Origin: Roseovarius aestuarii
GTDB taxonomy: Bacteria > Pseudomonadota > Alphaproteobacteria > Rhodobacterales > Rhodobacteraceae
Length of the DNA: 64,000 nucleotides
Assembly: GCF_019966515.1 (NCBI RefSeq)
Contig: NZ_JAIMIB010000003.1
Location: forward strand, 248,001 to 312,000
Direction of reading: 5' to 3'
Shown here in pieces: positions 1-8,983 of the stretch; within the stretch, counting starts at the first letter, position 1; every line of letters starts with the position of its first letter. A model generated the notes under the pieces. That model made no database searches and had not been told where the DNA came from. It was given only the letters and a program-made list of their open reading frames with translations. The translations under genes were made by a program, and so were the position numbers.

Positions 1-1031
1 GCCTGCGTCAGCGCCCCGCGGCTTAGCGCGTCGCGTCCGCGCGATTGGGCCAGGGCGCCGATGGCGGCGATCCCATCATATGCAAGGCCGCTTAGGGCAT
101 GGGGTGGCGTGCCGAAACTGGTAGAGAAACGGCTGTTATACTGTGCTGCGCGGGACGGATCGGGCAGGGCGAACCACCCCCCCTGAACGCCCGGCAGCGA
201 CAGCGTTTGCCGTGGCGTGTCCCAACGGCTGAGGCCGATATATTGCACGTTCTCAGGCGACAGCCCGGCTTCGGGCAGCATCTGCGAGAAAAGCGGCAAT
301 GCGCCTGCGGTGTTGGCGGTGAGGAAGATGGAATTGGCCCCGTTTGCTTCGGCGGCAGCAGTGATTTGTGGCACTGCGTTGACCACTCCGTCCTGCGAGA
401 ATTCATAGCTTACGCTGCCGGCATTCGTGCCGCCACTGGCCCGAACCGCCTGCTGGATGGCCTGTTTGCCCAGCTGTCCGGCCAGATTGTCCGAATAGAC
501 CGTCAGTACCTTGTCCTTGCCATTCTGTGTTGCGTAGCGTGCAAGACGATTGGCGGTGGTCTGAAAGGTTTGTCCAAGGATGAAAAGATTACCGCCCGCA
601 ATTGTGGCGTTGTTTGAAAAGGACAGTACATTGACGCCTTTGTCCGCAACAGCTACCGCGACGGCATTGGCCGATTCCGCGTGCAGCGGGCCAACGATGA
701 TACGCGCACCATCATTGACGGCCTCAAGCGCAGCGGCCTGGGCGCGGGCGGCATTCCCCGCCGTGCTGTAGACCCTCAGGTCGATCTTGACACCTTGCAG
801 GTCCGAAACCGCCAGCCGCGCGGCATTTTCCAGATCTCGCGCCAGCTTCTGTTCCTGATCGCTTGCCGCGCCATGCGGCACCAAAAGGGCGACGGGCACA
901 GAGCCGCTAAAAAGTGAGCCGCCACCTGTATTGACCGCCGGTAGCGTGTCGCAGGAGGCGATCCAAAGGACCGAGATCAATAGGGAAAGCCGGGCGAATG
1001 TCTTGCGGGCGGCGGATAAAACGGCGAACAT
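1..1031 (-). CDS. LpoA/LppC-like penicillin-binding protein activator, lipoprotein (partial)
   Basis: The gene starts with an ATG at 1031 and runs off the left edge, so the C-terminus is missing (about 343 residues visible). The N-terminus is a lipoprotein signal with a hydrophobic stretch ending in a lipobox (WIASC, Cys at about residue 27). The rest has the fold pattern of a type I periplasmic-binding domain (SGSVPVALLVPHG at the start, IIVGPLHAESANAVA and VLSFSNNATIAGG further on). Known relatives (LpoA/LppC, Peripla_BP_6) are outer-membrane lipoproteins that stimulate peptidoglycan synthases. It diverges from rsmI-yraN, a neighbourhood in which lpoA is commonly found. The exact role in alphaproteobacteria is inferred. 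Confidence 0.85.
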   Translation of the reverse strand, partial: MFAVLSAARKTFARLSLLISVLWIASCDTLPAVNTGGGSLFSGSVPVALLVPHGAASDQEQKLARDLENAARLAVSDLQGVKIDLRVYSTAGNAARAQAAALEAVNDGARIIVGPLHAESANAVAVAVADKGVNVLSFSNNATIAGGNLFILGQTFQTTANRLARYATQNGKDKVLTVYSDNLAGQLGKQAIQQAVRASGGTNAGSVSYEFSQDGVVNAVPQITAAAEANGANSIFLTANTAGALPLFSQMLPEAGLSPENVQYIGLSRWDTPRQTLSLPGVQGGWFALPDPSRAAQYNSRFSTSFGTPPHALSGLAYDGIAAIGALAQSRGRDALSRGALTQ

Positions 1032-1118
1032 GGGTAACTCACTCCCCTTTGGGCGGCCTGCGTTTTTCGCGACCGGGATTTATCGGGGCAATCATAAACG
1101 TCATACGGGGCGGGTCCA

Positions 1119-1982
1119 GTGGTGAATCCGATCAACAGCAAGCTGTCGCCGGGTCTCTACCTGATCGCGACGCCGATTGGCACGGCGCGGGACATCACGC
1201 TGAGGGCGCTTGATATACTGACTTCGGCGGACATGTTGGCAGCCGAGGACACAAGAAGCCTGCGCAAATTGATGGATATTCACGGTGTTGCCCTGAACGA
1301 CCGGCCCTTGCTGTCGTATCATGATCATAATGGCGACAAGGTGCGCCCTAGACTGATCGACGCTCTCGCGGCCGGGAAATCGGTGGTTTACGCCTCTGAG
1401 GCGGGAACGCCAATGGTGGCCGATCCCGGGTTCGATCTGGCGCGCACCGTGGTCGAGGAAGGGTATCCGCTGATTTCTGCGCCGGGGCCGTCTGCGGTGA
1501 TCACGGCGCTGACCCTGGCGGGGTTGCCCACGGATCAGTTCCATTTCGCCGGTTTCCTGCCGAACACCGCATCACGGCGGAAAACCGCGCTGGGCGCACT
1601 GGCGCAGGTCCCCGGCACGTTGGTTTTTTACGAATCGCCTAAGCGGGTGGCTGCGATGCTGCGCGACGCAGCCGAGGTGTTGGGAACGGCGCGTCAGGCG
1701 GTCGTTGCCCGCGAACTGACCAAGAAATTCGAGGAAGTGCTTCGCGGTACATTGTCCGAATTGGCGGCAATTTGCGCTGATCGCACCCTGAAGGGAGAGA
1801 TCGTGGTGCTGATCGGACGTGCTGATTCATCAGCGGTTAGCGAAGCTGATATAGAAGCGGCGCTGTTGCAGGCACTGGAAACACTGTCGGTACGCGACGC
1901 GGCAGATCAGGTTTCCGCCGCGTTGGGGATGAAACGGCGGCAGGTGTATCAGTTGGCGCTGAAACTTGAGGCAGATGGATGA
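1119..1982 (+). CDS. rsmI: 16S rRNA (cytidine1402-2'-O)-methyltransferase RsmI
   Basis: The 287-residue protein is of normal family length. It has the tetrapyrrole-methylase-type SAM fold: an N-terminal GLYLIATPIG strand, the AAEDTRSL motif near residue 42 and EAGTPMVADPG near residue 110. RsmI methylates the 2'-OH of C1402 in the ribosomal P site. The start is a GTG at 1119, with a second GTG directly after it that could serve instead. The stop overlaps the yraN start (ATGA), so the two genes are translationally coupled. It lies divergent to the lpoA-like gene with an 87-bp intergenic region. Confidence 0.93.
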   Translation: MVNPINSKLSPGLYLIATPIGTARDITLRALDILTSADMLAAEDTRSLRKLMDIHGVALNDRPLLSYHDHNGDKVRPRLIDALAAGKSVVYASEAGTPMVADPGFDLARTVVEEGYPLISAPGPSAVITALTLAGLPTDQFHFAGFLPNTASRRKTALGALAQVPGTLVFYESPKRVAAMLRDAAEVLGTARQAVVARELTKKFEEVLRGTLSELAAICADRTLKGEIVVLIGRADSSAVSEADIEAALLQALETLSVRDAADQVSAALGMKRRQVYQLALKLEADG

Positions 1983-2389
1983 CCGGGCAAACGGACATAA
2001 ACGCAAGATCAGCGGCGGCGCGTGCGCGCCGCGATGCGGGACAACGCGCCGACCTGTCCGGTCGCAGCGCCGAGGCTCGGGTGGCTGCTGAATATGAACG
2101 GATGGGCTACGATCTGATCGAAACACGCTGGCGCGGCACCGGCGGTGAGGTTGATTTTATTTTCGCTCAGGGCGATCTGTTGGTTTTCACCGAGGTCAAG
2201 AAGGCCCGCAGCATTGACGCGGCAATTCGCAGTCTGCGCACGGGGCAGATGCAGCGCATTCATCGGGCCGCGTCCGAATACCTCGCACATGCACCGAACG
2301 GTCAACTCAGCGAGGTTCGGTTCGATCTGGCGGCGATGGACGGATCAGGCCATATTCAGCTGATTGAAAACGCTTTCGGTCATTTCTGA
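1979..2389 (+). CDS. yraN: YraN/UPF0102 family endonuclease-like protein
   Basis: The 136-residue protein carries the UPF0102 core: GRSAEARVAAEYERMGY, then RWRGTGGEVDFIF and VFTEVKKA, which form the restriction-endonuclease-like E...D...ExK site. Family members are thought to act on nucleic acids, but the substrate is not established. It overlaps the rsmI stop by four bases and is followed 57 bp later by gshB. The rsmI-yraN pairing is conserved in proteobacteria. Confidence 0.88.
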   Translation: MTGQTDINARSAAARARRDAGQRADLSGRSAEARVAAEYERMGYDLIETRWRGTGGEVDFIFAQGDLLVFTEVKKARSIDAAIRSLRTGQMQRIHRAASEYLAHAPNGQLSEVRFDLAAMDGSGHIQLIENAFGHF

Positions 2390-2445
2390 ATTGCACCTCG
2401 CGCGCCCTTGCCCCATGAAAAGGGAGCTAAAAAAGGGGCAGCGTC

Positions 2446-3381
2446 ATGAAAATCGCCTTTCAGATGGATCCGATCGGCCCGATCGACATTAATGCAGACA
2501 GCACTTTTCGTCTTGCCGAAGAGGCTCAGGCGCGCGGGCATGAATTATTCTATTATACGCCCGACAAGCTGGCCTACGATCAGGGACGCGTGACCGCTCG
2601 CGGTTGGCCGCTGAGCGTGCAGCGGATGCAAGGGGATCATTTTCGCCTCGGTGTCGAAACGGTGGTTGATCTGGCTGATTTCGACGTGGTTTGGCTGCGT
2701 CAGGACCCGCCGTTTGACATGTTCTATATTACCACCACTCATCTGCTGCAGCGCCTGACGCCTGAAACCACGGTGGTGAATGATCCGTTCTGGGTGCGCA
2801 ACTTCCCAGAAAAGTTGCTGATTCTCGATTTCCCGCAGTTGATGCCGCCGACGGCGATTGCCCGCGATCTGGACACCATACGCGCGTTCAAGGAGGAGCA
2901 TGGAGATGTGATCCTCAAGCCGCTTTATGGCAATGGCGGGGCGGGGGTGTTCCTGTTGAAAAAAGAGGATCGCAACCTGACCTCTCTGCACGAGATGTTC
3001 ACCAGCTTCAGTCGTGAGCCATTGATCGTGCAGAAATTCCTGCCGGATGTGTCGAAAGGCGACAAAAGGGTAATCCTGGTAGATGGTGAGGCGGTGGGCG
3101 CGATCAACCGGGTGCCTGCCCAGGGTGAAACCCGTTCGAACATGCACGTAGGCGGGCGTCCTGAAAAGATTGACCTGACCGAGCGCGACCGCGAGATCTG
3201 TGCCACGATCGGGCCGCTGTTGCGTGAGAAGGGGCAGGTCTTTGTAGGTATCGACGTGATCGGCGATTACCTGACTGAAATCAACGTGACCTCACCCACC
3301 GGCATTCAGGAACTTGAGCGTTTCGATGGGATTAACGTTGCCGCACAGATCTGGGAAGCGATCGAGGCCAAACGCCCGTGA
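2446..3381 (+). CDS. gshB: Glutathione synthetase GshB
   Basis: At 311 residues it is full length for the prokaryotic enzyme. It opens with [20 protein letters not shown], includes [13 protein letters not shown] and the ATP-grasp segment [15 protein letters not shown], and ends with the Mg/ATP motif [19 protein letters not shown]. It joins gamma-glutamylcysteine and glycine using ATP in the cytosol. The ATG at 2446 is about 56 bp after yraN. The stop overlaps the GTG start of the next gene, which suggests co-transcription with the esterase. Confidence 0.95.
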   Translation: MKIAFQMDPIGPIDINADSTFRLAEEAQARGHELFYYTPDKLAYDQGRVTARGWPLSVQRMQGDHFRLGVETVVDLADFDVVWLRQDPPFDMFYITTTHLLQRLTPETTVVNDPFWVRNFPEKLLILDFPQLMPPTAIARDLDTIRAFKEEHGDVILKPLYGNGGAGVFLLKKEDRNLTSLHEMFTSFSREPLIVQKFLPDVSKGDKRVILVDGEAVGAINRVPAQGETRSNMHVGGRPEKIDLTERDREICATIGPLLREKGQVFVGIDVIGDYLTEINVTSPTGIQELERFDGINVAAQIWEAIEAKRP

Positions 3382-4286
3382 GTGCACGTCAACATATACT
3401 CAACCTATGGTTGCGTACGATTGAAAAACCTCAGCTAAAGAGAGCCGATTTCAAACGGGCTCGCCGCAGTTTCGAGATGAAGTCCAGGACATTTTCCAGG
3501 CCACCTCGTGATGCCGTGTTCGCCATCAAAGGCGTGGGTGGCACGGCGGGGTCGGTGCCCACCCTTTGCGTGGAAAAATCCGATACGGGGCCCCTTATCC
3601 TCTATTTTCATGGTGGCGGTTATGTGTTCGGTTCGGCGCATACCCATCGTGCATTGGTGGCTTGGGTGTCGCATTATACCGGCTTATCCGCCGCGATTGT
3701 GAGCTATCGGCGAGCACCGGAAAGCCCTTTTCCCACGGCGCTGCTGGATGCGGTGATTGCATATAAATTCGTGCGGCATTCGCCGAGAGGGATTATTCTT
3801 GGCGGCGACAGCGCGGGTGGCGGAATTGCCCTTGCCCTGCTGGGCGAGATCACGCGCCTCGGCCTGCCGCAACCACTGGGGACTTTCGTTATGTCACCTC
3901 TGACCGACCTCAGTTTCTCGGGTGACAGCTTTCAGGCGAACGCAGATGTCGACGCGGTTCTGCCGGTCGAGCGTGCGCCGGAACTGGCGCAGCTTTATCT
4001 CGACGGGGCCGATCCGAAACATCCTCGTGCGTCCCCGCTTTTCGCCGATTTTGCCGGTGCGGGGCCTGTCTGGATGACGGTCAGCGATCAGGAAATACTG
4101 CTCGATGATACGCGCCGCATGGCTGACAAACTAAAAAGCCAGGGTGTGGACGTGACCTGCAAGATCGAAAACAACCTGCCGCATGTCTGGCCCCTGTTCA
4201 AAGGCTACTTGCCGGAGGCAGAAACAACGCTGCGCGAATTGGCAGCGTGGATCAGAGCTCTCTCACCCCGGTCAGGCGATAGCTGA
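3378..4286 (+). CDS. Alpha/beta hydrolase, hormone-sensitive-lipase family
   Basis: The 302-residue protein has the HSL-family signature: the oxyanion-hole motif [10 protein letters not shown] and the nucleophile elbow GGDSAGGG. The Asp (SDQEILLDD) and His (NLPHVWPLF) positions of a catalytic triad follow. It is probably a short-chain ester hydrolase, but the substrate cannot be told from sequence. The start is a GTG overlapping the gshB stop. Its last 35 bases overlap the 3' end of comM on the other strand, so the two genes are convergent and share terminal coding sequence. Confidence 0.85.
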   Translation: MSARQHILNLWLRTIEKPQLKRADFKRARRSFEMKSRTFSRPPRDAVFAIKGVGGTAGSVPTLCVEKSDTGPLILYFHGGGYVFGSAHTHRALVAWVSHYTGLSAAIVSYRRAPESPFPTALLDAVIAYKFVRHSPRGIILGGDSAGGGIALALLGEITRLGLPQPLGTFVMSPLTDLSFSGDSFQANADVDAVLPVERAPELAQLYLDGADPKHPRASPLFADFAGAGPVWMTVSDQEILLDDTRRMADKLKSQGVDVTCKIENNLPHVWPLFKGYLPEAETTLRELAAWIRALSPRSGDS

Positions 4287-5766
4287 CCGCTTCAGCGACA
4301 TGGGGGTGGCGCACCTCTGCCGAACCGTCAAGGTCGGCAATGGTGCGCGCTACGCGCAAGACCCGATGATAGCCGCGCGCTGACAGGCCGAAGCGTTCGG
4401 CGACCCGGGTCAGTAGCGCCCGGCCGTCCGCATCAGGCGTTGCGATTTCTTCGAGGGCCTCGCCTTCGGCATCGGCATTCAGGCGCATGTCAGCCCGCTG
4501 ATCATATCTTGCCTGTTGCTCCGCCCTCGCCTGTTGCACCTGTGCGGCATAGGTCGCTGAGCTATCGCCAGATGCGGGCAGGTCAAGATCGGTGAAGGCC
4601 ACTGGTGGGACTTCGACACGCAGGTCGAATCGATCCATAAGCGGGCCGGAAATGCGCCCCATGTAATCCTCGCCGCAGATCGGGGCGCGGGTGCAGGCGC
4701 GCGCAGGGTCGCTCAGGTACCCGCATTTGCAGGGGTTAGCAGCGGCCACCAGCATGAACCGGCAGGGGTATTTTACATGGGCATTGGCGCGGGCGACCAT
4801 GACTTCACCGGTTTCGATCGGCTGGCGTAGCGTTTCCAGAACCATGCGCGGGAATTCCGGAAATTCATCCATGAAGAGCACACCATTATGCGCCAGGCTG
4901 ATTTCGCCGGGGCTGGCTCGCCGCCCGCCGCCTACGATTGCTGCCATCGACGCGGTATGATGCGGCTCCCGAAACGGGCGCGTGCGGTTGATGCCGCCCT
5001 CCTCCAGCAATCCCGCCAGCGAATGGATCATTGAGGTTTCCAGCGCTTCCCGGGCGGTGAGAGGCGGCAGAATCCCCGGCAACCGTGCGGCCAGCATAGA
5101 TTTGCCCGAGCCGGGCGTGCCTACCATCATAAGGTGATGTCGCCCGGCTGCAGCGATCACCAATGCCCGCTTGGCTCGTTCCTGACCTTTCACATCGCGC
5201 ATATCGCGACCGCCTGTCCCGCTTTGCACCTCCCCGGGCACGGCCGGTGGCAGGGGCGATTGGCCGGTATAATGCCGGATCACATCGGCTAGCGAGCAGG
5301 CCCCTAATACCTGAACCGCATCAACCCAAGCGGCTTCAGGCCCAGACGCCTTGGGGCAAAGCAGAACGTGCTCCTCCTCGGCGGCTGACATCGCTGCAGG
5401 CAGGGCGCCGATCACCGGGACGAGCGATCCGTCCAGAGAGAGCTCTCCCAACGAAGTCGTGGTTTCAACCGCATCTTTTGGAATGATTTCCAGCGCTGCC
5501 AGAAGCGAAAGCGCAATCGGCAGATCAAAATGGCTGCCTTCCTTCGGCATATCAGCCGGGCTGAGGTTGATGGTGATCCGCTTGGAGGGTAGGGCAATCG
5601 CCATTGAGCTGAGCGCGGTGCGCACCCGATCGCGCGCCTCGCTTACCGCCTTGTCGGGCAGGCCCACGACAGAGAATGCTGGCATGCCCGGGGTGACGGC
5701 ACATTGCACTTCGACCTGCCGCGCTTCAACACCTTCAAAAGCGACTGTGTAGGCGCGTGCGACCAT
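4252..5766 (-). CDS. comM: YifB/ComM family Mg-chelatase-like AAA+ ATPase
   Basis: About 504 residues. The N-terminal part has a Lon-protease-like fold (ARAYTVAFEGVEARQVEV, GLPDKAVSEARDRVR). The middle is an AAA+ module with Walker A GTPGSGKS, a Walker B around VLFMDEFPEF, a CKCGYL zinc-finger-like insert with further Cys residues, and the RFDLRVEVPP motif. The C-terminal Mg-chelatase domain ends in [10 protein letters not shown]. ComM is a DNA-branch-migration helicase that acts in natural transformation. I chose ATG 5766 (MVARAYT), because homologues start there; an upstream in-frame start at 5787 is possible. Confidence 0.92.
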   Translation of the reverse strand: MVARAYTVAFEGVEARQVEVQCAVTPGMPAFSVVGLPDKAVSEARDRVRTALSSMAIALPSKRITINLSPADMPKEGSHFDLPIALSLLAALEIIPKDAVETTTSLGELSLDGSLVPVIGALPAAMSAAEEEHVLLCPKASGPEAAWVDAVQVLGACSLADVIRHYTGQSPLPPAVPGEVQSGTGGRDMRDVKGQERAKRALVIAAAGRHHLMMVGTPGSGKSMLAARLPGILPPLTAREALETSMIHSLAGLLEEGGINRTRPFREPHHTASMAAIVGGGRRASPGEISLAHNGVLFMDEFPEFPRMVLETLRQPIETGEVMVARANAHVKYPCRFMLVAAANPCKCGYLSDPARACTRAPICGEDYMGRISGPLMDRFDLRVEVPPVAFTDLDLPASGDSSATYAAQVQQARAEQQARYDQRADMRLNADAEGEALEEIATPDADGRALLTRVAERFGLSARGYHRVLRVARTIADLDGSAEVRHPHVAEAVSYRLTGVREL

Positions 5767-5982
5767 ATCCCTGCCTTTTTGTGTCAATCTTGGTTAACGA
5801 ACCGAGGTTAACGATATGAGCGCAATGATTGAGGAAGTCTTAACGGGTGACCTTGATGCGGATTGAGTATCTTTTGGAACGATGCCGCAAGGCCGGGTAC
5901 TATCGATACAAGGTGCGCCGATGCGTGGCTCTTGGCCTGAGGTTTCGCAAAATGGGCGCGGTAGCACGCAATTTAATACCAG

Positions 5983-6849
5983 CTAGCTGCGCAAGGCCAT
6001 GAAAGCGGGCCAGGCTGCTGGGTCGGCCACGGTCTTGTCACGGCAAAACCCGTTGCAGAAGCCGAAGATCCGACCATCCAGTTCCAGCATATGGGTTGAG
6101 GGGTCACCGGAATAGGGGCATTGCGCGTTCTCCGGCGTGCCTTCCGCGGCGCGCGAGGGCAGCGGGGCAGGCCCCGGCCAGTCAGTTGTATCGAAAGGCT
6201 TGTTGTAGCGGTTCAGCACCTCGCCGCGCACCAGCCCCATCGCCCGCCAGCGGCGAAACGCCGGATCGGTCAGATGGGCGTCAACATAGGCGCGGGCGCT
6301 GCCTGACACGTTCAGCCCATATCCCGCGATCCGTGCGGCGACCGGCGCATAGAATGCGTCAGCGATGGAATAGTCGCCACAAAGCCAGGGGCCGTCCGGC
6401 GAGCAGGTCGTGCGCGCATGATCCCAGATCAGTTCCAGTCGTCTCAGGTCGGCGGCGACCGCTGCTGAGGGGTCAACGCCGCTATAGGCCAGCCGGAGGT
6501 TCATTGGGCAGTCAGTGCGCAACGCCATGAAACCGGAATGCATTTCAGCCGTCAGGCTGCGAGCGGTCGCGCGCGCCAACGGCTCTGCGGGCCAGAGTGC
6601 CGCCTCGGGATGCCGTGTTGCCAATTCTTCGGCAATGGCGATGGAATCCGTCAGGATCGCGCCCTCGGGGGTGCGTACCGCAGGAACGGTCTTGGCGGGC
6701 GCCCAGCCGGGCATCTGTTCCGGCACACCGCCTTTTTTGAAATCCACCATCTCGAGCCTGCGTTTAAGGCCAAAACGTTCGAAAAGCAGCCAGGCACGCA
6801 GCGACCAGCTGGAATAGGCGTAATCGCCAAGAATAAGATCATAAGTCAT
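5983..6849 (-). CDS. Glutathione S-transferase family protein with Cys-rich C-terminal extension
   Basis: The 288-residue protein has an N-terminal thioredoxin-like domain (YSSWSLRAWLLFERFG, KTVPAVRTPEGAILTDSIAIAEEL) and a C-terminal helical GST domain to about residue 225. The last 55 or so residues are an extension with four cysteines (QCPYSGDP, then FCNGFCRD), which look like metal ligands or a redox site. Ordinary bacterial GSTs are about 200-230 residues. The gene stands alone on the minus strand between comM and the CobC-like gene. Its substrate is unknown. Confidence 0.85.
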   Translation of the reverse strand: MTYDLILGDYAYSSWSLRAWLLFERFGLKRRLEMVDFKKGGVPEQMPGWAPAKTVPAVRTPEGAILTDSIAIAEELATRHPEAALWPAEPLARATARSLTAEMHSGFMALRTDCPMNLRLAYSGVDPSAAVAADLRRLELIWDHARTTCSPDGPWLCGDYSIADAFYAPVAARIAGYGLNVSGSARAYVDAHLTDPAFRRWRAMGLVRGEVLNRYNKPFDTTDWPGPAPLPSRAAEGTPENAQCPYSGDPSTHMLELDGRIFGFCNGFCRDKTVADPAAWPAFMALRS

Positions 6850-6907
6850 GAGGGCAGATTAGCGGCGATTATCGCGGTCGAAAAACGAAACCTTGTGGGC
6901 ATGGTCA

Positions 6908-7480
6908 TCACGGAATGTGATTAATTGCCCCCGCATGCCAGCGGATGCCATCCCAGTGCAGGTCGGTGACCGAAAGGTTATCGATCCGGTGACTGAACGC
7001 CTCATAGGCATCCACTTGCAGCGCTTGTTGTACCTGTGTCAGGATTGCGCCGAAATGAGCCACTGCAATGAGGTCGCGCCCGGGATATCTGGCCAGCAAC
7101 CGCGCCACCGCGCGATCTACACGCGCCGAGACCTCGTGCCAGCTTTCGCCGTTGGGAGGGCGGACATCGCCGGGCTGGTCCCAGAAAGAGCGCAGATTTT
7201 CCTGGTCCGGAATGGTGTCGAACGCCTGCATTTCCCAATCGCCGAAATGAATTTCGCGCAAATCTGCATCATGCGGCAAGCGTTCGCGCGCCCCGGTAAT
7301 TGCATCGGCTGTTGCTGTTGCACGCACCAGATCTGAGGATACCACCAGTGCATCGCCGGGCAGGTGTGCCATCAGTCGCGCGATCCGAGCTTGATCGCTC
7401 AGATCGGCGGGTATATCTGACCAGCCAACCATAGCGTTGGCATGGGTTGGCCCGTGCCGGACCCAGAAAAACCGGCTCAT
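6908..7480 (-). CDS. Histidine phosphatase family protein, probable alpha-ribazole phosphatase (CobC-like)
   Basis: The 190-residue phosphoglycerate-mutase-type phosphatase has the catalytic VRHGPTHA motif at its N-terminus, SSDLVRATATA, the acid EIHFGDWE and the second catalytic His in AVAHFGAI. The ATG at 7480 overlaps the cobU stop (ATGA), so the two genes are coupled. That context supports removal of the phosphate from alpha-ribazole-5'-phosphate or a cobalamin phosphate in nucleotide-loop assembly. Sequence alone does not distinguish CobC from general phosphatases of this family. Confidence 0.8.
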   Translation of the reverse strand: MSRFFWVRHGPTHANAMVGWSDIPADLSDQARIARLMAHLPGDALVVSSDLVRATATADAITGARERLPHDADLREIHFGDWEMQAFDTIPDQENLRSFWDQPGDVRPPNGESWHEVSARVDRAVARLLARYPGRDLIAVAHFGAILTQVQQALQVDAYEAFSHRIDNLSVTDLHWDGIRWHAGAINHIP

Positions 7481-7998
7481 GGTAGTGTGCCTTTCAGAAC
7501 CTGCGGCAACCCTGCGATCACGTTCACGACCAGGCCGGCCTTGGTGGCGAGTTTCTGATTCAATCTGCCCTGCGCGTCGCGAAACGCGCGGGCCAGAGCA
7601 TTTTCCGGCACTACGGAAAGGCCCACCTCGTTCGAGACAACGATCACGGGTGCCGCAGCGAGGCTTAACGCTGTCATTAACTCTGCCTCGGCCAGCGTCA
7701 GATCGCTTTCGGCAAGCATGTGATTGCTCAGCCACATGGTCGCACAATCAAGCAGCACGACGTGATCCCCCGGCGCCCGGTTCAGCACCGGACCCAGGTC
7801 CAGTGGCGCCTCAACGGTTTTCCAGCCCTGACCGCGCATTTGCCTATGTTTATATACCTTTGCGCGCATTTCGTTGTCGCGCACCTCGGCTGTGGCGAGG
7901 TAAATCAATCCCCGGCCCGAGCCTTTGGCAAGCCCTTCTGCAAAGGCCGATTTCCCCGAGGCCGCGCCCCCAAGCACCAACGTCAATTCCGGAAACAT
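7477..7998 (-). CDS. cobU: Bifunctional adenosylcobinamide kinase / adenosylcobinamide-phosphate guanylyltransferase
   Basis: 173 residues, matching the CobU/CobP family. It has Walker A GGAASGKSAFAE, the conserved YLATAEVRDNEMRAKVYKHR segment that contains the guanylylated His, LLDCATMWLSN and VVSNEVGLSVVP. It phosphorylates adenosylcobinamide and attaches GMP in late B12 synthesis. The start is ATG 7998. It lies upstream of, and overlaps, the CobC-like phosphatase. The organism therefore has at least part of cobamide assembly, which fits the B12-type dehydratase at 30-32.7 kb. Confidence 0.93.
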   Translation of the reverse strand: MFPELTLVLGGAASGKSAFAEGLAKGSGRGLIYLATAEVRDNEMRAKVYKHRQMRGQGWKTVEAPLDLGPVLNRAPGDHVVLLDCATMWLSNHMLAESDLTLAEAELMTALSLAAAPVIVVSNEVGLSVVPENALARAFRDAQGRLNQKLATKAGLVVNVIAGLPQVLKGTLP

Positions 7999-8104
7999 GA
8001 CAGAATTGCACCCTTATTTGATCCGCTTTGATTAGCGCTGCGTATCATTAGCTGAGAGACTGAAAAAGGGCGCAAGCACCGCGTTACCAGTTCAGGAGGT
8101 CAAG

Positions 8105-8983
8105 ATGCCACTAGATGCACCAGAGCAACACAACATGTCGCGTAAGGCCATGCGGGCCGAGATGCTGGATGCCGAGACCGAACGTGCGCTGGCTTATGCG
8201 TGGCGAGATCACCGGGATGAGGCAGCGCTGCACCGGTTGATCACAGCATATATGCGGCTGGCAATTTCCATGGCATCGAAGTTCCGCCGCTACGGCGCAC
8301 CGGTAAACGATCTTATCCAGGAGGCTGGTCTGGGCCTGATGAAAGCCGCGGATAAGTTCGATCCGGATCGTGGCGTGCGGTTTTCGACCTATGCGGTGTG
8401 GTGGATCAAGGCGTCGATCCAGGAATATGTCATGCGCAACTGGTCGATGGTGCGCACCGGCTCGACCTCAAGCCAGAAATCATTATTTTTCAACATGCGC
8501 CGGGTTCAGGCCCGGTTAGAGCGCGAGGCCATGTCCAAGGGCGAAGAACTGGATGGCTACCAGCTGCGCGAGCTTATTGCCCACGAGGTTGGCGTGCCGC
8601 TGCGCGATGTCGAGATGATGCAGGGGCGTTTGGCCGGGTCTGATTTCTCGCTCAACGCCACCCAATCGACCGAGGATGAGGGCCGGCAATGGCTTGATAC
8701 GATCATCGATGAAGGCCCGCAGGCCGAAGAACTGGTCGAGCAGGACCACGACCGGGAAGCGCTGCGCAATTGGCTGAACCAGGCGATGGCGGCTTTGAAC
8801 GAGCGCGAACGTTTCATTGTGCATGAACGCAAACTGCGCGATGTTCCCCGCACGCTGGAAAGTCTTGGCGAAGAATTGAAGCTGAGCAAAGAGCGCGTAC
8901 GCCAGCTTGAGGCGGCTGCGTTTGTGAAGATGCGTAAACATCTTGAACGCCACGGGTCCGAGGTTCATAACCTGTTGGTATGA
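8105..8983 (+). CDS. rpoH: RNA polymerase sigma-32 type factor (RpoH2-like)
   Basis: The 292-residue sigma-70-family protein contains the region 2 motif NDLIQEAGLGLMKAADKF, FSTYAVWWIKASIQEYVMRNW and the RpoH-box-like QKSLFFNMRR. Region 4 is LGEELKLSKERVRQLE. A clear AGGAGG (8094-8099) lies five bases before the ATG. Alphaproteobacteria often have two RpoH proteins; RpoH2 is linked to oxidative and singlet-oxygen stress. Assignment to the second type is based on overall appearance and the chaN neighbour, so it is less certain. It overlaps the next gene by ATGA. Confidence 0.9.
   Translation: MPLDAPEQHNMSRKAMRAEMLDAETERALAYAWRDHRDEAALHRLITAYMRLAISMASKFRRYGAPVNDLIQEAGLGLMKAADKFDPDRGVRFSTYAVWWIKASIQEYVMRNWSMVRTGSTSSQKSLFFNMRRVQARLEREAMSKGEELDGYQLRELIAHEVGVPLRDVEMMQGRLAGSDFSLNATQSTEDEGRQWLDTIIDEGPQAEELVEQDHDREALRNWLNQAMAALNERERFIVHERKLRDVPRTLESLGEELKLSKERVRQLEAAAFVKMRKHLERHGSEVHNLLV

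Noticed and set aside
7999-8104. Possible cobalamin riboswitch near cobU or the dehydratase run
   Set aside because: No B12-box-like sequence or multi-stem layout was found upstream of cobU, the PotD-type gene or the dehydratase genes.
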